This document shows, one piece after another, positions 51,798 through 60,011 of a stretch of DNA of 64,000 nt; positions within the stretch are counted from its first letter, which is position 1, and each line of letters starts with the position of its first letter. Under the pieces are notes generated by a model. It made no database searches. It had not been told where the DNA came from and saw only the letters and a program-made list of their open reading frames with translations. The position numbers and the translations under genes are program-made. Source of the DNA: Methanocella paludicola SANAE (GTDB lineage: Archaea > Halobacteriota > Methanocellia > Methanocellales > Methanocellaceae); NCBI RefSeq assembly GCF_000011005.1, contig NC_013665.1, forward strand, positions 248,001 to 312,000, given 5' to 3'.

Positions 51798-52559
51798 TTA
51801 AAATGCCTTGACGATGTCCCGGCGGGTGACCATGCCCACCAGGTGGCCGTGCTCGTCCTTGACCGGCAGGGCGCCGATGTCGTTGTCCACCATAAGCTTC
51901 GCAGCGTCCTTCAGCGGCATCTCCGGCCTGGCCGTAATGACTTCCGAGCGCATGATGTCCATGGCGATGAGAAGCTCCACGTTATTATCCTGGCGGCTCT
52001 GGGGAGAGTGCTTTTTTACGGAGCGCATGGCGTTCGCCACGTCGGTCTCCGAGACCATGCCCACGAGAGCCGTGCCGTCCATGATGGGCACCCGGCTCAC
52101 GCCCTTTTCAATCATGAGCTTGCGGATGTACGCGACCCTGGCGTCAGGGGGCGCGACCACGGGAGGGCTCATGATGGACCCGACCGTGCCCTCTGGCGAG
52201 TAATGGCTCAGCACGTCCTTCGTGGTGACCTGCCCGACCACTCCAATGTCCACAACGATGACGCAGCCCACGCTCTTCAGCGCGTCCAGCGCCTGGCCCA
52301 TGTCGTCCTCCGGCCCCACGAGCGCGTAATCGTTGCTCAGGGCGTCCGCCACGTGAAAGAGCGTGGGCGGGTGGTTGTACTTCCGCCTCGAGCCCAGCTC
52401 GCCGCAGATGCTCCTCAGCGTAATGACGCCCTGCACGCCGTCCCGGTTCTTGACGATGAGGCGGCGGCTGCGGTACTTGTGCATGAGGTCAAGGGCCTCT
52501 GATATCCGGTCCGACTTGTCCACGACGTACGCCTTCGACATGATCTCCTTTACCTTCAT
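51798..52559 (-). CDS. Four-CBS-domain protein, array gene 5
   Basis: A 253-residue protein made of four CBS motifs (each about 55-60 residues: [20 protein letters not shown], then a more divergent second, [20 protein letters not shown], and [20 protein letters not shown]), which form two Bateman modules. CBS modules bind adenosyl ligands such as AMP, ATP or SAM. No enzyme or transporter domain is attached. ATG 52559 overlaps the stop of the upstream CBS gene by four bases (ATGA). Confidence 0.85.
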   Translation of the reverse strand: MKVKEIMSKAYVVDKSDRISEALDLMHKYRSRRLIVKNRDGVQGVITLRSICGELGSRRKYNHPPTLFHVADALSNDYALVGPEDDMGQALDALKSVGCVIVVDIGVVGQVTTKDVLSHYSPEGTVGSIMSPPVVAPPDARVAYIRKLMIEKGVSRVPIMDGTALVGMVSETDVANAMRSVKKHSPQSRQDNNVELLIAMDIMRSEVITARPEMPLKDAAKLMVDNDIGALPVKDEHGHLVGMVTRRDIVKAF

Positions 52560-53401
52560 TCCCGGGCCTCCGATAGCCACTTCAAGATGCTCTCTACGCT
52601 GAACTCTCCTAAAAGCTCCGAGTCGATGACGGGCAGCATGTCGTAGTTATGCTCGAGCATGAGCTTCGCGGCGTCTAACGCCTTCGTGCCCCTGTTGACG
52701 GACACCAGGGGCGTGCTCATCACGTCCTCGGCGACCATCATCGCCTCCCGGAATCCCCGGAGCATCTTGGGCCCGCCCTGCACCATCCGGTGCGCTTCCT
52801 TGATGGGCTTCGTATCCCTGAAGTCCATGGTGGCGAACCCCAGGTCGTCCAGCGTGACCATGCCGGCATACGCCGCCGCGGGGCCCCCGTCCCTGACGAT
52901 GACCCGGTCGACCCCGTTCTCCGCCATGATATCGATGACGCTGTTGATCGTGTGGTGCCGGCTGACCGTCACTACTTTCTCGGACATCATATCCCCGACT
53001 CTCAGGGGACTCCCCAATAACGTGAAGTACTTGACCATGTCGTGCTTGGTCACGATCCCCCGGATTTCGCTGTCGTACACGACCAGGCCCGAGATGTCGT
53101 GGCAGAGCATCGTGGAGGCCACGTCCTGTATCTGCGCATCGGGCTTTACCGTGAACACGTCGTGAGTGGCCACAAGATCGACCGGTATCTGGTCGATGGG
53201 CCTCCGTCGCCACTGGGGCTCCGCCTGGCTCAGCCTGGAGCCGATGTCCTTCCTGGTGACGATGCCCCTGAGGGTGTTGCCTTCTGCGACCACGAGGCGG
53301 GACACCCCGTACCTCAGCATAAGGTTCCTGGCCCGGGCCACGTTGTCCCTGGGGCTTACGGCGTACACCGGCGCCGTCATGATCTCGCTGACCTCGGTCA
53401 C
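52556..53401 (-). CDS. Four-CBS-domain protein, array gene 4
   Basis: A 281-residue protein with four CBS motifs (VSEIMTAPVYAVSPRDNVAR, IDQIPVDLVATHDVFTVKPD, RVGDMMSEKVVTVSRHHTIN, VAEDVMSTPLVSVNRGTKAL). The third has an insert with RDGGPAAAYAG. No other domain. It overlaps both neighbours by four bases, so four of the five genes are translationally coupled. As a nucleotide sensor it would need a partner protein; none is in the operon. Confidence 0.85.
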   Translation of the reverse strand: MTEVSEIMTAPVYAVSPRDNVARARNLMLRYGVSRLVVAEGNTLRGIVTRKDIGSRLSQAEPQWRRRPIDQIPVDLVATHDVFTVKPDAQIQDVASTMLCHDISGLVVYDSEIRGIVTKHDMVKYFTLLGSPLRVGDMMSEKVVTVSRHHTINSVIDIMAENGVDRVIVRDGGPAAAYAGMVTLDDLGFATMDFRDTKPIKEAHRMVQGGPKMLRGFREAMMVAEDVMSTPLVSVNRGTKALDAAKLMLEHNYDMLPVIDSELLGEFSVESILKWLSEARE

Positions 53402-54375
53402 GCTTTGCCTCCTTTCATCGACATGAGGACGTCCCGCTCGGTGACGATCCCCACGAGCTGCTGGTTCTCTATGACGGGCAGCGACCCTATCTTATTCTGC
53501 CGCATGATCCGGGCCGTCTCGCCCAGGTCCTGGTCCGGCCCCACGGTGACGATGTCGCTCTTCATGATGCCGCTGATGGGGACGGAGAACGCCTCGCTGA
53601 CGTTGCCCGTGACCAGCTTCTTGAACGCCTCGCCGTTCCCCAGGTAGCGCATGATATCCGTGGCCGTGATGATGCCGCAGACGTAGCTGTCCGTTACCAC
53701 GGGAAGCCGGCGGAAGCCGCTCTCGATCATCGTTTTAGCTGCCGTCTCGATGGGCATGTTGGGAGGAGCCGTGGTGACTCTCCTGCTCATGATGTCCCTC
53801 ACCTTTGTTCCTGATACGGAGTCCCCCATGAGGCGCACGATGTCCCGCTCCGTGATGATCCCGACGACGATGCTCTCGGGGTCGATGACGGGCACTCCGC
53901 CCACCGAGCGGTCGATCATCACCTTTATGGCGTCATCGAGCGAGGCGTCGTCCTGGACGGTGGCCACGTCCTCTTCCATTATCTCCGTGATCGGGCCGTT
54001 GATGGCCACGATCATGTTGCCGTCGTAGACCCGGTCGATGATGCGGCGCTTTTCGCCGCCTCCGAGAAAGTCGATGATGTCGATGACCGTACAGATGCCC
54101 TTCAGGCGCTTCGTGCCCGCGTCCGCGACCGGCAGGCGGCGATAGCCGTATCCGACCATGGTCCGGGCCGCGCCCATGACCGTGGTGGTGGGCGGCACCG
54201 TGACCACGGCCTTCTTCGCGACGGCCATGATGCCGCTCTCGTGCTGCGCCTGGCGCTGCTTAAAATTCAGATCACGGGTCACCTGGCTCTCGCGGAGGTC
54301 GTGCTCGAACTTGCCCGTGTTCACCTTCCTCTCGCGCCGCTGGTCGCCGAATTCCTTGATGCCCTCCCGGCTCAT
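53398..54375 (-). CDS. Four-CBS-domain protein with basic N-terminus, array gene 3
   Basis: A 325-residue protein with an N-terminal charged segment (about 1-45, EFGDQRRERKVNTGKFEHDL) followed by four CBS motifs; each carries the I/V-TxxD-x-x start such as ICTVIDIIDFLGGG, IITERDIVRLM, IITATDIMRYLG and IVTERDVLMSMK. The N-terminal segment could be a nucleic-acid or protein contact. No catalytic motif. Coupled to neighbours by ATGA overlaps. Confidence 0.83.
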   Translation of the reverse strand: MSREGIKEFGDQRRERKVNTGKFEHDLRESQVTRDLNFKQRQAQHESGIMAVAKKAVVTVPPTTTVMGAARTMVGYGYRRLPVADAGTKRLKGICTVIDIIDFLGGGEKRRIIDRVYDGNMIVAINGPITEIMEEDVATVQDDASLDDAIKVMIDRSVGGVPVIDPESIVVGIITERDIVRLMGDSVSGTKVRDIMSRRVTTAPPNMPIETAAKTMIESGFRRLPVVTDSYVCGIITATDIMRYLGNGEAFKKLVTGNVSEAFSVPISGIMKSDIVTVGPDQDLGETARIMRQNKIGSLPVIENQQLVGIVTERDVLMSMKGGKA

Positions 54376-55157
54376 CTCGGGGTCACTCCCTGCAGGGCCC
54401 TGCAGGCCCGTATCACGTCGTACCGGTCGACGATCCCTGTAAGCTTGCCGTTCATTACCACGGGTACCCTTCCGATGTTACGTTCCATGAATATTTTCGC
54501 CGCCTTCCTGATCGAATCGTTCTCCTCGACGGTGATCGCGGGCGTGGACATGATCTTCTGCACGGTCGTCGGGTTCTTTTTTCCCTCGCTTTCCCGCTCG
54601 ATGCGGGCGTACCCCCGCTTCGTGATGTCCTCCCGGGTGACCATGCCGATCACCTCCATCCTGTCGCCGACCACCGGAAAGCCCGTCAGGCCGTAGTGGA
54701 TCATGTTAAGCCATACCCTTGACAGGCTGTCCTCCGGCTGGCACACGACCACCTTACGTGTCATATACTCGCTCACCGGGCGGTCCTCGAGCTCAAGCTC
54801 GGGAAGCCCTTTAAAAATGTCCTTGACGCTGAGGAGGCCGACGAGCCTCGAGTCCGGGTCCACCACGGGCACCCGGCCCTCGTCCGTCCTGATGACGATG
54901 AAGGCCGCCCTCGGAAGCCCGGTATCCGGCGTCAGCCGGGGCACGTCCGCCCTTACGTACCCGCTCACGGTCACGTCCGAGCGCGTGGACGTCACGTTGA
55001 TGATATCCTGGAGCGTGATCATTCCCGCCACCCTGCCGTTATCCACAACGGGCAGGCTGTCGTAGTTGTACTCCCGCATGATCTCCCGGGCGTGCGTTAC
55101 GAATTCTCCGGGGGCGACGGACTGCGGGTTCGTCGCCATGATATCGCTTACCCTCAT
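54372..55157 (-). CDS. Four-CBS-domain protein, array gene 2
   Basis: A 261-residue protein with four CBS motifs (RVSDIMATNPQSVAPGEFVT, TVSGYVRADVPRLTPDTGLP, PVSEYMTRKVVVCQPEDSLS, TVQKIMSTPAITVEENDSIR). ATG 55157 with GGTGG four bases upstream is chosen over a longer frame that has no CBS sequence. The stop overlaps the next gene. Two of the motifs end with ITxxDI-like phosphate-contact strands (MITLQDIINV, MVTREDITKRG). Confidence 0.85.
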   Translation of the reverse strand: MRVSDIMATNPQSVAPGEFVTHAREIMREYNYDSLPVVDNGRVAGMITLQDIINVTSTRSDVTVSGYVRADVPRLTPDTGLPRAAFIVIRTDEGRVPVVDPDSRLVGLLSVKDIFKGLPELELEDRPVSEYMTRKVVVCQPEDSLSRVWLNMIHYGLTGFPVVGDRMEVIGMVTREDITKRGYARIERESEGKKNPTTVQKIMSTPAITVEENDSIRKAAKIFMERNIGRVPVVMNGKLTGIVDRYDVIRACRALQGVTPR

Positions 55158-55168
55158 ACAACCACCGC

Positions 55169-55780
55169 CTACTGATAAAACGGGAGCTCCTCCCGACACC
55201 TCATACAAACGTACGTGCCGTCGATGTTCTCCAGAGACTCCTGGAAGCTCTGGCACACCTCGCAAATGCCCTGGACGAACACGCTGGGATTCCTTTCCTC
55301 CTGCTCCCAGTCGGGGATGGTCTGGCCCATGTCCCCTTCCGGGTTGTTCTGCCGGATCACGTCCCTTAAAATTTCGCTCAACTCCGATGACACGGAGAGC
55401 AGGTCGGAGTCCGAGACCAGGCCGATCAGCTTTCTCCCCTGGACGACCGGCAGCCGGCGTATCCTCCGCCGCGCCATTTCCCGGAGGGCCAGCTCGACGC
55501 TCTTGTCCGGGGGAATGGTGATGAGCGGGGTCGACATGATATCCTGCGCTTTTACTTTTGACGGCTGGGCGTTCTCGGCGATGAGCTTTACCACCATGTC
55601 CCGCTCGGTGACGATGCCTACCGGATGATTGTCCCTGGTGATGATGATGCAGCCCACTTGAGTCTCGGCCATCGTCCTGGCCAGCCTGTCCGCTGTCTGC
55701 GCCACGTCGGCCGTGATGAGCCTGCGTGACATGACGTCGCTCACCGATAGGTCTGTCTCCATGTACATGCCCTCATTCAT
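55169..55780 (-). CDS. Two-CBS protein with C-terminal zinc ribbon, array gene 1
   Basis: A 203-residue protein. Two CBS motifs (VSDVMSRRLITADVAQTADR and AQDIMSTPLITIPPDKSVEL) form one Bateman module; the C-terminal part has CEVCQSFQESLENIDGTYVC, a CxxC...CxxC zinc ribbon (second pair CMRC). The ribbon could contact RNA, DNA or a partner. It is the first gene of the five-gene array, with an AT-rich divergent promoter region shared with the arv operon. Confidence 0.83.
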   Translation of the reverse strand: MNEGMYMETDLSVSDVMSRRLITADVAQTADRLARTMAETQVGCIIITRDNHPVGIVTERDMVVKLIAENAQPSKVKAQDIMSTPLITIPPDKSVELALREMARRRIRRLPVVQGRKLIGLVSDSDLLSVSSELSEILRDVIRQNNPEGDMGQTIPDWEQEERNPSVFVQGICEVCQSFQESLENIDGTYVCMRCREELPFYQ

Positions 55781-55892
55781 TTACATAAACATCTATGTTA
55801 TATAATCATATTAATATTATCCACATTTTTAAATTTAGAGCATATCATTAATATAGTTTTGACGCGTTATCTTAGCCTTGTAGGGGAACAGG

Positions 55893-56528
55893 ATGGCACT
55901 ATTAGCTGGGCTAAGGGAGAGCCTGTCCGGTATCTGGGGACGCGTTTTCAGGCGAAAAGCCTCGCGCATCGGCATCTACGGCCCTCCGAACGCCGGCAAG
56001 ACCACGCTGGCGAACAAGATATTGATGGATTTCACGGGCGAGACCATAGGCGCAGTATCGAACGTGCCCCACGAAACACGACGGGTGCGCCGCCGCGAGG
56101 GCGTTACCATAAAGGGAGACGGGTACTCCGTCACCCTCGACATCGTCGATACGCCCGGCCTGGCGACGAAGATCGACTTCCACGATTTCATGGCCTTCGG
56201 CATGACCGAGGAGGAGTCGAAGCGCAGGGCCAAGGAGGCCACCGAGGGCGTCATCGAGGCCATCAAGTGGATGGATAACCTGGACGGCGTCCTTCTGGTG
56301 ATGGACGCCACCGAGGACCCGTACACGCAGGTCAACGTCACCGTCATCGGCAACATGGAGGCCCGGCGCCTTCCCATGCTGATCGTGGCCAACAAGACGG
56401 ACCTGCCCGGGGCGGCGCCCGACCGCATCAAGGGCGCGTTCCCGCAGCACACGGTGGTCCCCATATCGGCGCTGAACGGCACTAACATGGACTTATTATA
56501 CGAGACGATAGCCAGCAGGTTCGGATAG
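55893..56528 (+). CDS. arvA: ArvA/OapA small GTPase (vesicle formation)
   Basis: A 211-residue Era-like small GTPase. G1 is GPPNAGKTTLANKI (about residue 30), G3 IVDTPGLATKIDF, G4 ANKTDLPG. In Haloferax, the GTPase OapA (renamed ArvA) is needed for extracellular vesicle formation; this protein and the two next genes match its conserved operon, GTPase-DUF2073-zinc ribbon. A TATA-like AATATAGTTTT lies about 40 bases upstream. In methanogens vesicle function is inferred from homology and synteny. Confidence 0.85.
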   Translation: MALLAGLRESLSGIWGRVFRRKASRIGIYGPPNAGKTTLANKILMDFTGETIGAVSNVPHETRRVRRREGVTIKGDGYSVTLDIVDTPGLATKIDFHDFMAFGMTEEESKRRAKEATEGVIEAIKWMDNLDGVLLVMDATEDPYTQVNVTVIGNMEARRLPMLIVANKTDLPGAAPDRIKGAFPQHTVVPISALNGTNMDLLYETIASRFG

Positions 56529-56529
56529 C

Positions 56530-56880
56530 ATGGAAGCACAGAACATACAGATCAACATGATCTCGGCCAACAAGCTGCAGGCCATGAGCACGATGGACAA
56601 GATCAGCCTTATATTGAACGATGTGTCCAGCGGCCGCATCGTCATACTGGAGCGGGGCCTGGACCCGAGGGAGGAAGCCCAGCTCATCGAGCATACCATG
56701 CTCAAGATCAGGGACTCACAATTCTACGGTATCGAGATCCAGAGCTATCCCCGCGAGGGCCGGCCATCCCCCTGGAATATCCTGAGGCGCCCGGACAACC
56801 GCGTCACGGTCATCGGCCCGGCGGACCGGCTGAAGACGCTGAAAAAGGAAAAGGATATCATATCGGCGGTCATATCATGA
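56530..56880 (+). CDS. arvB: ArvB/OapB protein (DUF2073)
   Basis: A 116-residue protein of the DUF2073 family: ISANKLQAMSTMDKISLILN, then IVILERGLDPREEAQLIEHT and VTVIGPADRLKTLKKEKDII. Starts two bases after the GTPase stop. The family is always near ArvA in archaea, and its members are co-named OapB/ArvB. A direct role with the GTPase is inferred from the operon. Confidence 0.85.
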   Translation: MEAQNIQINMISANKLQAMSTMDKISLILNDVSSGRIVILERGLDPREEAQLIEHTMLKIRDSQFYGIEIQSYPREGRPSPWNILRRPDNRVTVIGPADRLKTLKKEKDIISAVIS

Positions 56881-56889
56881 GGCGAGCGT

Positions 56890-57354
56890 ATGCCGCATCG
56901 TTGCATGGAGTGTAACAGCGTCCTGGAGAGCAGAGAGCTAAACCTCGGCACGGGGTGCCCCGTCTGCGGAGGAAAGAAGTTCGAGTACGTGCGCCCGCAG
57001 AAGGCAATGGAGGCCGACCTGCGGAAGATGACCGTATCGCAGTATGTAGCCTACGCTGGTTCGGCGGACGCCGATGAGGCGGAGCCGGAGCACGAGGAAA
57101 AGCCTAAGCACAAGGAGCACAAGGCTGCCCCCAAGCCCGCCGAAGAGCCGAAGTCGAAGGCTAAAAAGCCGGCCGCCCACGAGGGCCGTATTGACAGCGT
57201 CCGCATTCTCGAGAAGGGCAACTATGACCTCAACCTGCCCATGCTGTTGAACCGGAAGGAGCTCGTCATGTCAAAGGAGGAAGGCGTCTATCACGTCGAC
57301 CTGCCCTCGGCCCTGAAGACGACCCCGAAACCTTCTAAAAAGAAGAAGCGCTAA
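56890..57354 (+). CDS. arvC: ArvC/OapC zinc-ribbon protein
   Basis: A 154-residue protein with an N-terminal zinc ribbon (CMECNSVLESRELN and CPVCGGKKFEYVRP), a long charged linker of Lys, Glu and Pro (about residues 70-110), and a C-terminal domain VRILEKGNYDLNLPMLLNRK. It is the third gene of the vesicle GTPase operon, ten bases after arvB. It converges with a secreted-protein gene, four bases from its end. Confidence 0.85.
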   Translation: MPHRCMECNSVLESRELNLGTGCPVCGGKKFEYVRPQKAMEADLRKMTVSQYVAYAGSADADEAEPEHEEKPKHKEHKAAPKPAEEPKSKAKKPAAHEGRIDSVRILEKGNYDLNLPMLLNRKELVMSKEEGVYHVDLPSALKTTPKPSKKKKR

Positions 57355-57357
57355 CGC

Positions 57358-57828
57358 TTATTTTTTGCTGAGCACCTGCATCTTGCTGGAGATGACGGGC
57401 AGCTTGTTTGTATCCGACAGGGAGACAACTGTGCCGTCCTTGTTATGGATCTCGATGACGGCGATCTTCGACGTGAACGTCGTGTTCCCGTCATAGATGT
57501 ACCATCCGTCGCTGTTGAGCGCGGACACGTTTTTCACCGCCACTTTAGCGACGCCTGAGTTCGAGTCGATGCTCACGAGGGACACGTTCGAGAAGTTGGC
57601 GAACACGTTGAGGATGTCCGGCTGCAGCACTTTGGCGCCGAATATGATCGAGAAGACACGGGCGAAGAACCCGCTCTCGTAATTGACGGTAAAGTTGAGG
57701 TCTGGCCCGGCGGGCTCGACGATCATCTTCGTGACGCGGAAATCGCTATCGCTCGCGGCCGCCGCCTCTGCGGGGACGGCTAACGTGCCCAGCAAGAGCA
57801 CGATAATGCCTACCGATAGGATCTTCAT
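57358..57828 (-). CDS. Secreted protein of unknown function
   Basis: A 156-residue protein with a signal peptide (VGIIVLLLGTLAVPAEAAAA, residues 5-24), then a beta-rich mature part with a hydrophobic patch FFARVFSIIFGAK. No family recognised. The gene is alone between two convergent or divergent units. Confidence 0.65.
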   Translation of the reverse strand: MKILSVGIIVLLLGTLAVPAEAAAASDSDFRVTKMIVEPAGPDLNFTVNYESGFFARVFSIIFGAKVLQPDILNVFANFSNVSLVSIDSNSGVAKVAVKNVSALNSDGWYIYDGNTTFTSKIAVIEIHNKDGTVVSLSDTNKLPVISSKMQVLSKK

Positions 57829-57963
57829 CGACGTCGTTCATCGCCCCTTAAATTTCGAGTTCGTTTATACAAATGAACACTAATACGGTCAGAGGATATA
57901 AACTTTATCGGTTGCCCCATAAGGCGTTTTATTATAAAAAGACCATTATAGCGGCGGGCGTTT

Positions 57964-58284
57964 TCACCTGTATGGATAGCGCTTGATGGCCCCGCACTTC
58001 ATGCATGTGATGACGATGTTGTTGCCATCCAGCCTGACCCGGCAATTATCCCCCGGCACCAGGAACGAGCCGCATCCCTTGCATACCCGGCGCTTCAGTT
58101 CCCGCGGTATCCCCACCCGGTGGCGCATGCTGATGCGCCGCGCTATGTCCGCATATCTGTCAGCCAGGTCGGGCCTCCCCGGGTAAGCCTGCTCCGCAAG
58201 CTCGAACAGCCTCTTTATGCGCTGCTCCGCCATGTCCACGTTAAAAGGTTTTCTCTGTGGCTCTTTTCTCCTGCGCTCGGGCAT
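57964..58284 (-). CDS. rnp4: RNase P protein component 4 (Rpp21-type)
   Basis: A 106-residue subunit of archaeal RNase P, which trims tRNA 5' leaders. The N-terminal helices (AEQRIKRLFELAEQAYPGRP and DRYADIARRISMRHRVGIP) are followed by the zinc ribbon CKGCGSFLVPGDNCRVR and CMKCGAIKRYPYR. ATG 58284 is chosen since the longer frame reads into the tRNA spacer. It lies 76 bases after tRNA-Gly on the same strand, so a joint transcript is possible. Confidence 0.9.
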   Translation of the reverse strand: MPERRRKEPQRKPFNVDMAEQRIKRLFELAEQAYPGRPDLADRYADIARRISMRHRVGIPRELKRRVCKGCGSFLVPGDNCRVRLDGNNIVITCMKCGAIKRYPYR

Positions 58285-58360
58285 CGTCGTATCATTAAGG
58301 CCGAAGGCCCTTATAAACGTATCCTCACATGAAAACGAATAAAAAAGTCGTATTAATAGA

Positions 58361-58432
58361 TGCACCGACGGGGACTCGAACCCCGGTATTCAGCTTGGAA
58401 GGCTGATATCATAGCCACTAGACCATCGGTGC
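58361..58432 (-). tRNA. tRNA-Gly (anticodon TCC)
   Basis: On the minus strand a 72-base cloverleaf: acceptor GCACCGA / TCGGTGC with discriminator A, D arm TGGTCTAGTGGCTATGA, anticodon stem-loop CAGCCTTCCAAGCTG with anticodon TCC, T arm CCGGGGTTCGAGTCCCCG. CCA is not encoded. Confidence 0.93.
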
Positions 58433-58496
58433 CTGTTACGGACTCTACATGACTCTACAAAGTATTAATATTTTCGGACGCCGTATTATTACTTCC

Positions 58497-59252
58497 ATGC
58501 CAGACGTCCGCCCCGAGAACGTAAAAGAGGACATTGCCGCCATCGCGTCGAAGTACGGCATCGAAGTAGTGGGCTTCCTCGGGCTGGACGAAAGGACGAA
58601 GATACCGGCGGAAGAGATGGGCCTCCTGAGGGGCGTGAAGTGGAAGGACTCCGAGGTCGATGTTTCTAAGGTCCATGACCCCCTCGACATCATGCCCGCG
58701 GCCCGCACCATGATCATCCTGGGAAAGCGTCTCCTTGATGACAGCCAGGACATATATTATAGAGCATCGGACGATTACACGGCGTCGGTGGAGATGATGC
58801 TCCTGGACATCGCCTCGGCGAAGATCGTCGCCGGCCTCAAAAAAGGCGGGTTCGAGGCCGAGGAATACACGTCATACTACCTGAAGGCCTGGGCAGCTCT
58901 CGCCGGGCTCGGGTGGATAGGCAGATCAAGGATGTTCGTATCGAAGGCGCATGGCCCGAGGCTCAGGCTCCACGGCATCCTGACGGACGCGGATATCGGG
59001 GAGCTGCACGCCGTCATTCCGGACGATAGCTGTGGCCGGTGCACGGAGTGCATGAAGGCATGCCCCGCCGGCGCAATATCCGGGGACGAGGTGGACCGCA
59101 AGAAATGCGGCGCCTGCCCCCTGAACCACCGAAAAATATCGGAGAACGCCCTGGCGTACTGCACGGCCTGCACCGCCTCATGCCCGGTCGGGCGGCCCTC
59201 ACGACATGAGCATGCGGTACAAGCCGTATCGAGGCAACAAATAACGCCGTAA
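58497..59252 (+). CDS. QueG-like iron-sulfur protein
   Basis: A 251-residue protein related to the epoxyqueuosine reductase family. It has AWAALAGLGWIGRSRMFVSKA, LHGILTDADIG, and the ferredoxin site CGRCTECMKACPAGAISGDE followed by CGACPLN and CTACTASCPVG, giving two [4Fe-4S] clusters. The cobalamin-binding substrate pocket residues of QueG cannot be checked here. ATG 58497 is chosen because TATTAATATTTT at 58463-58474 looks like a TATA element; 58449 is an upstream alternative. Confidence 0.78.
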   Translation: MPDVRPENVKEDIAAIASKYGIEVVGFLGLDERTKIPAEEMGLLRGVKWKDSEVDVSKVHDPLDIMPAARTMIILGKRLLDDSQDIYYRASDDYTASVEMMLLDIASAKIVAGLKKGGFEAEEYTSYYLKAWAALAGLGWIGRSRMFVSKAHGPRLRLHGILTDADIGELHAVIPDDSCGRCTECMKACPAGAISGDEVDRKKCGACPLNHRKISENALAYCTACTASCPVGRPSRHEHAVQAVSRQQITP

Positions 59253-59717
59253 GCGACGGCCATTCCGATAAATCAGCGGCCATGAGTATACTAAGCCGCT
59301 ACTTATTATTCACTAAGCCCCAGGATTCGCATAAAAAGTCCGCTAAGCTTGATTACATCCAGGCGTAAAGATGCAATTGTAACATGTTAAAGCGCATGGC
59401 TTACGAGCATATGCGCCCAGCACGTTACAGAGAGAAGGCGTATATAGGAATTTATGCGATGGAGAAGTAGGGCCAGATAATCCTCACCTGCTAACCTCTG
59501 CTCCATCCTAACTCCGATACCCCACCTCAATACCCACCTCAACACCCACCTCAACACCCACCTCAATTCCTACCGCCACCGGACGTGAGATCGCAAGGAT
59601 GACGGGGATAATATCACTTATCCTCACATCGGTACCGTCAGATACCCCATCGTCCTGTTCTGCGAGCCCCCGGCCGATGGCGGTGAGGAATAAATTTTTA
59701 AGGCCGCTTCTCCCCGC
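59253..59717. other. Intergenic stretch with a four-copy 12-base repeat
   Basis: No gene is supported here. Four near-perfect copies of a 12-base unit (consensus CACCCACCTCAA) lie at 59519-59566. Repeat length and spacing do not fit CRISPR (no spacers). The rest is ordinary GC-balanced sequence without strong promoter or stem-loop. Confidence 0.5.
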
Positions 59718-59933
59718 CTAACGCTGCTTTTCATAGCCCATCTCGTTCCTCATCTTCAGTAATTCCCTGAGCTCCTGGCTGAGGGCGACGATGTGCGACG
59801 AGTGGTTGACGTGCTTTAGCTTCGTGTAGACGGTATCGATCGCCGCGTCCAGGAGCTCCTCGCTGGAGCCCGGGCGCGCGGGCTTTTGCATTGATGCTGC
59901 AGGCATTATGAACACCTTCGAAGTGTTACTCAT
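59718..59933 (-). CDS. Small hypothetical protein, 71 residues
   Basis: A 71-residue protein with no recognisable domain. The C-terminal 40 residues (LLDAAIDTVYTKLKHVNHSS and LSQELRELLKMRNEMGYEKQ) are helical. A clear TATA or ribosome site is not evident, so the confidence is low. It is divergent from the next gene. Confidence 0.4.
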   Translation of the reverse strand: MSNTSKVFIMPAASMQKPARPGSSEELLDAAIDTVYTKLKHVNHSSHIVALSQELRELLKMRNEMGYEKQR

Positions 59934-60011
59934 TTGATGTGGTTAAATCCATATCCGCACTTAAATGCCCGTGTTTTATTATATCGTCCGGCCAAGGTTC
60001 ATTGAGGTGGT

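Noticed and set aside
59519-59566. CRISPR array
   Set aside because: Units are 12 bases and adjacent, without spacers; no cas genes are in the window.
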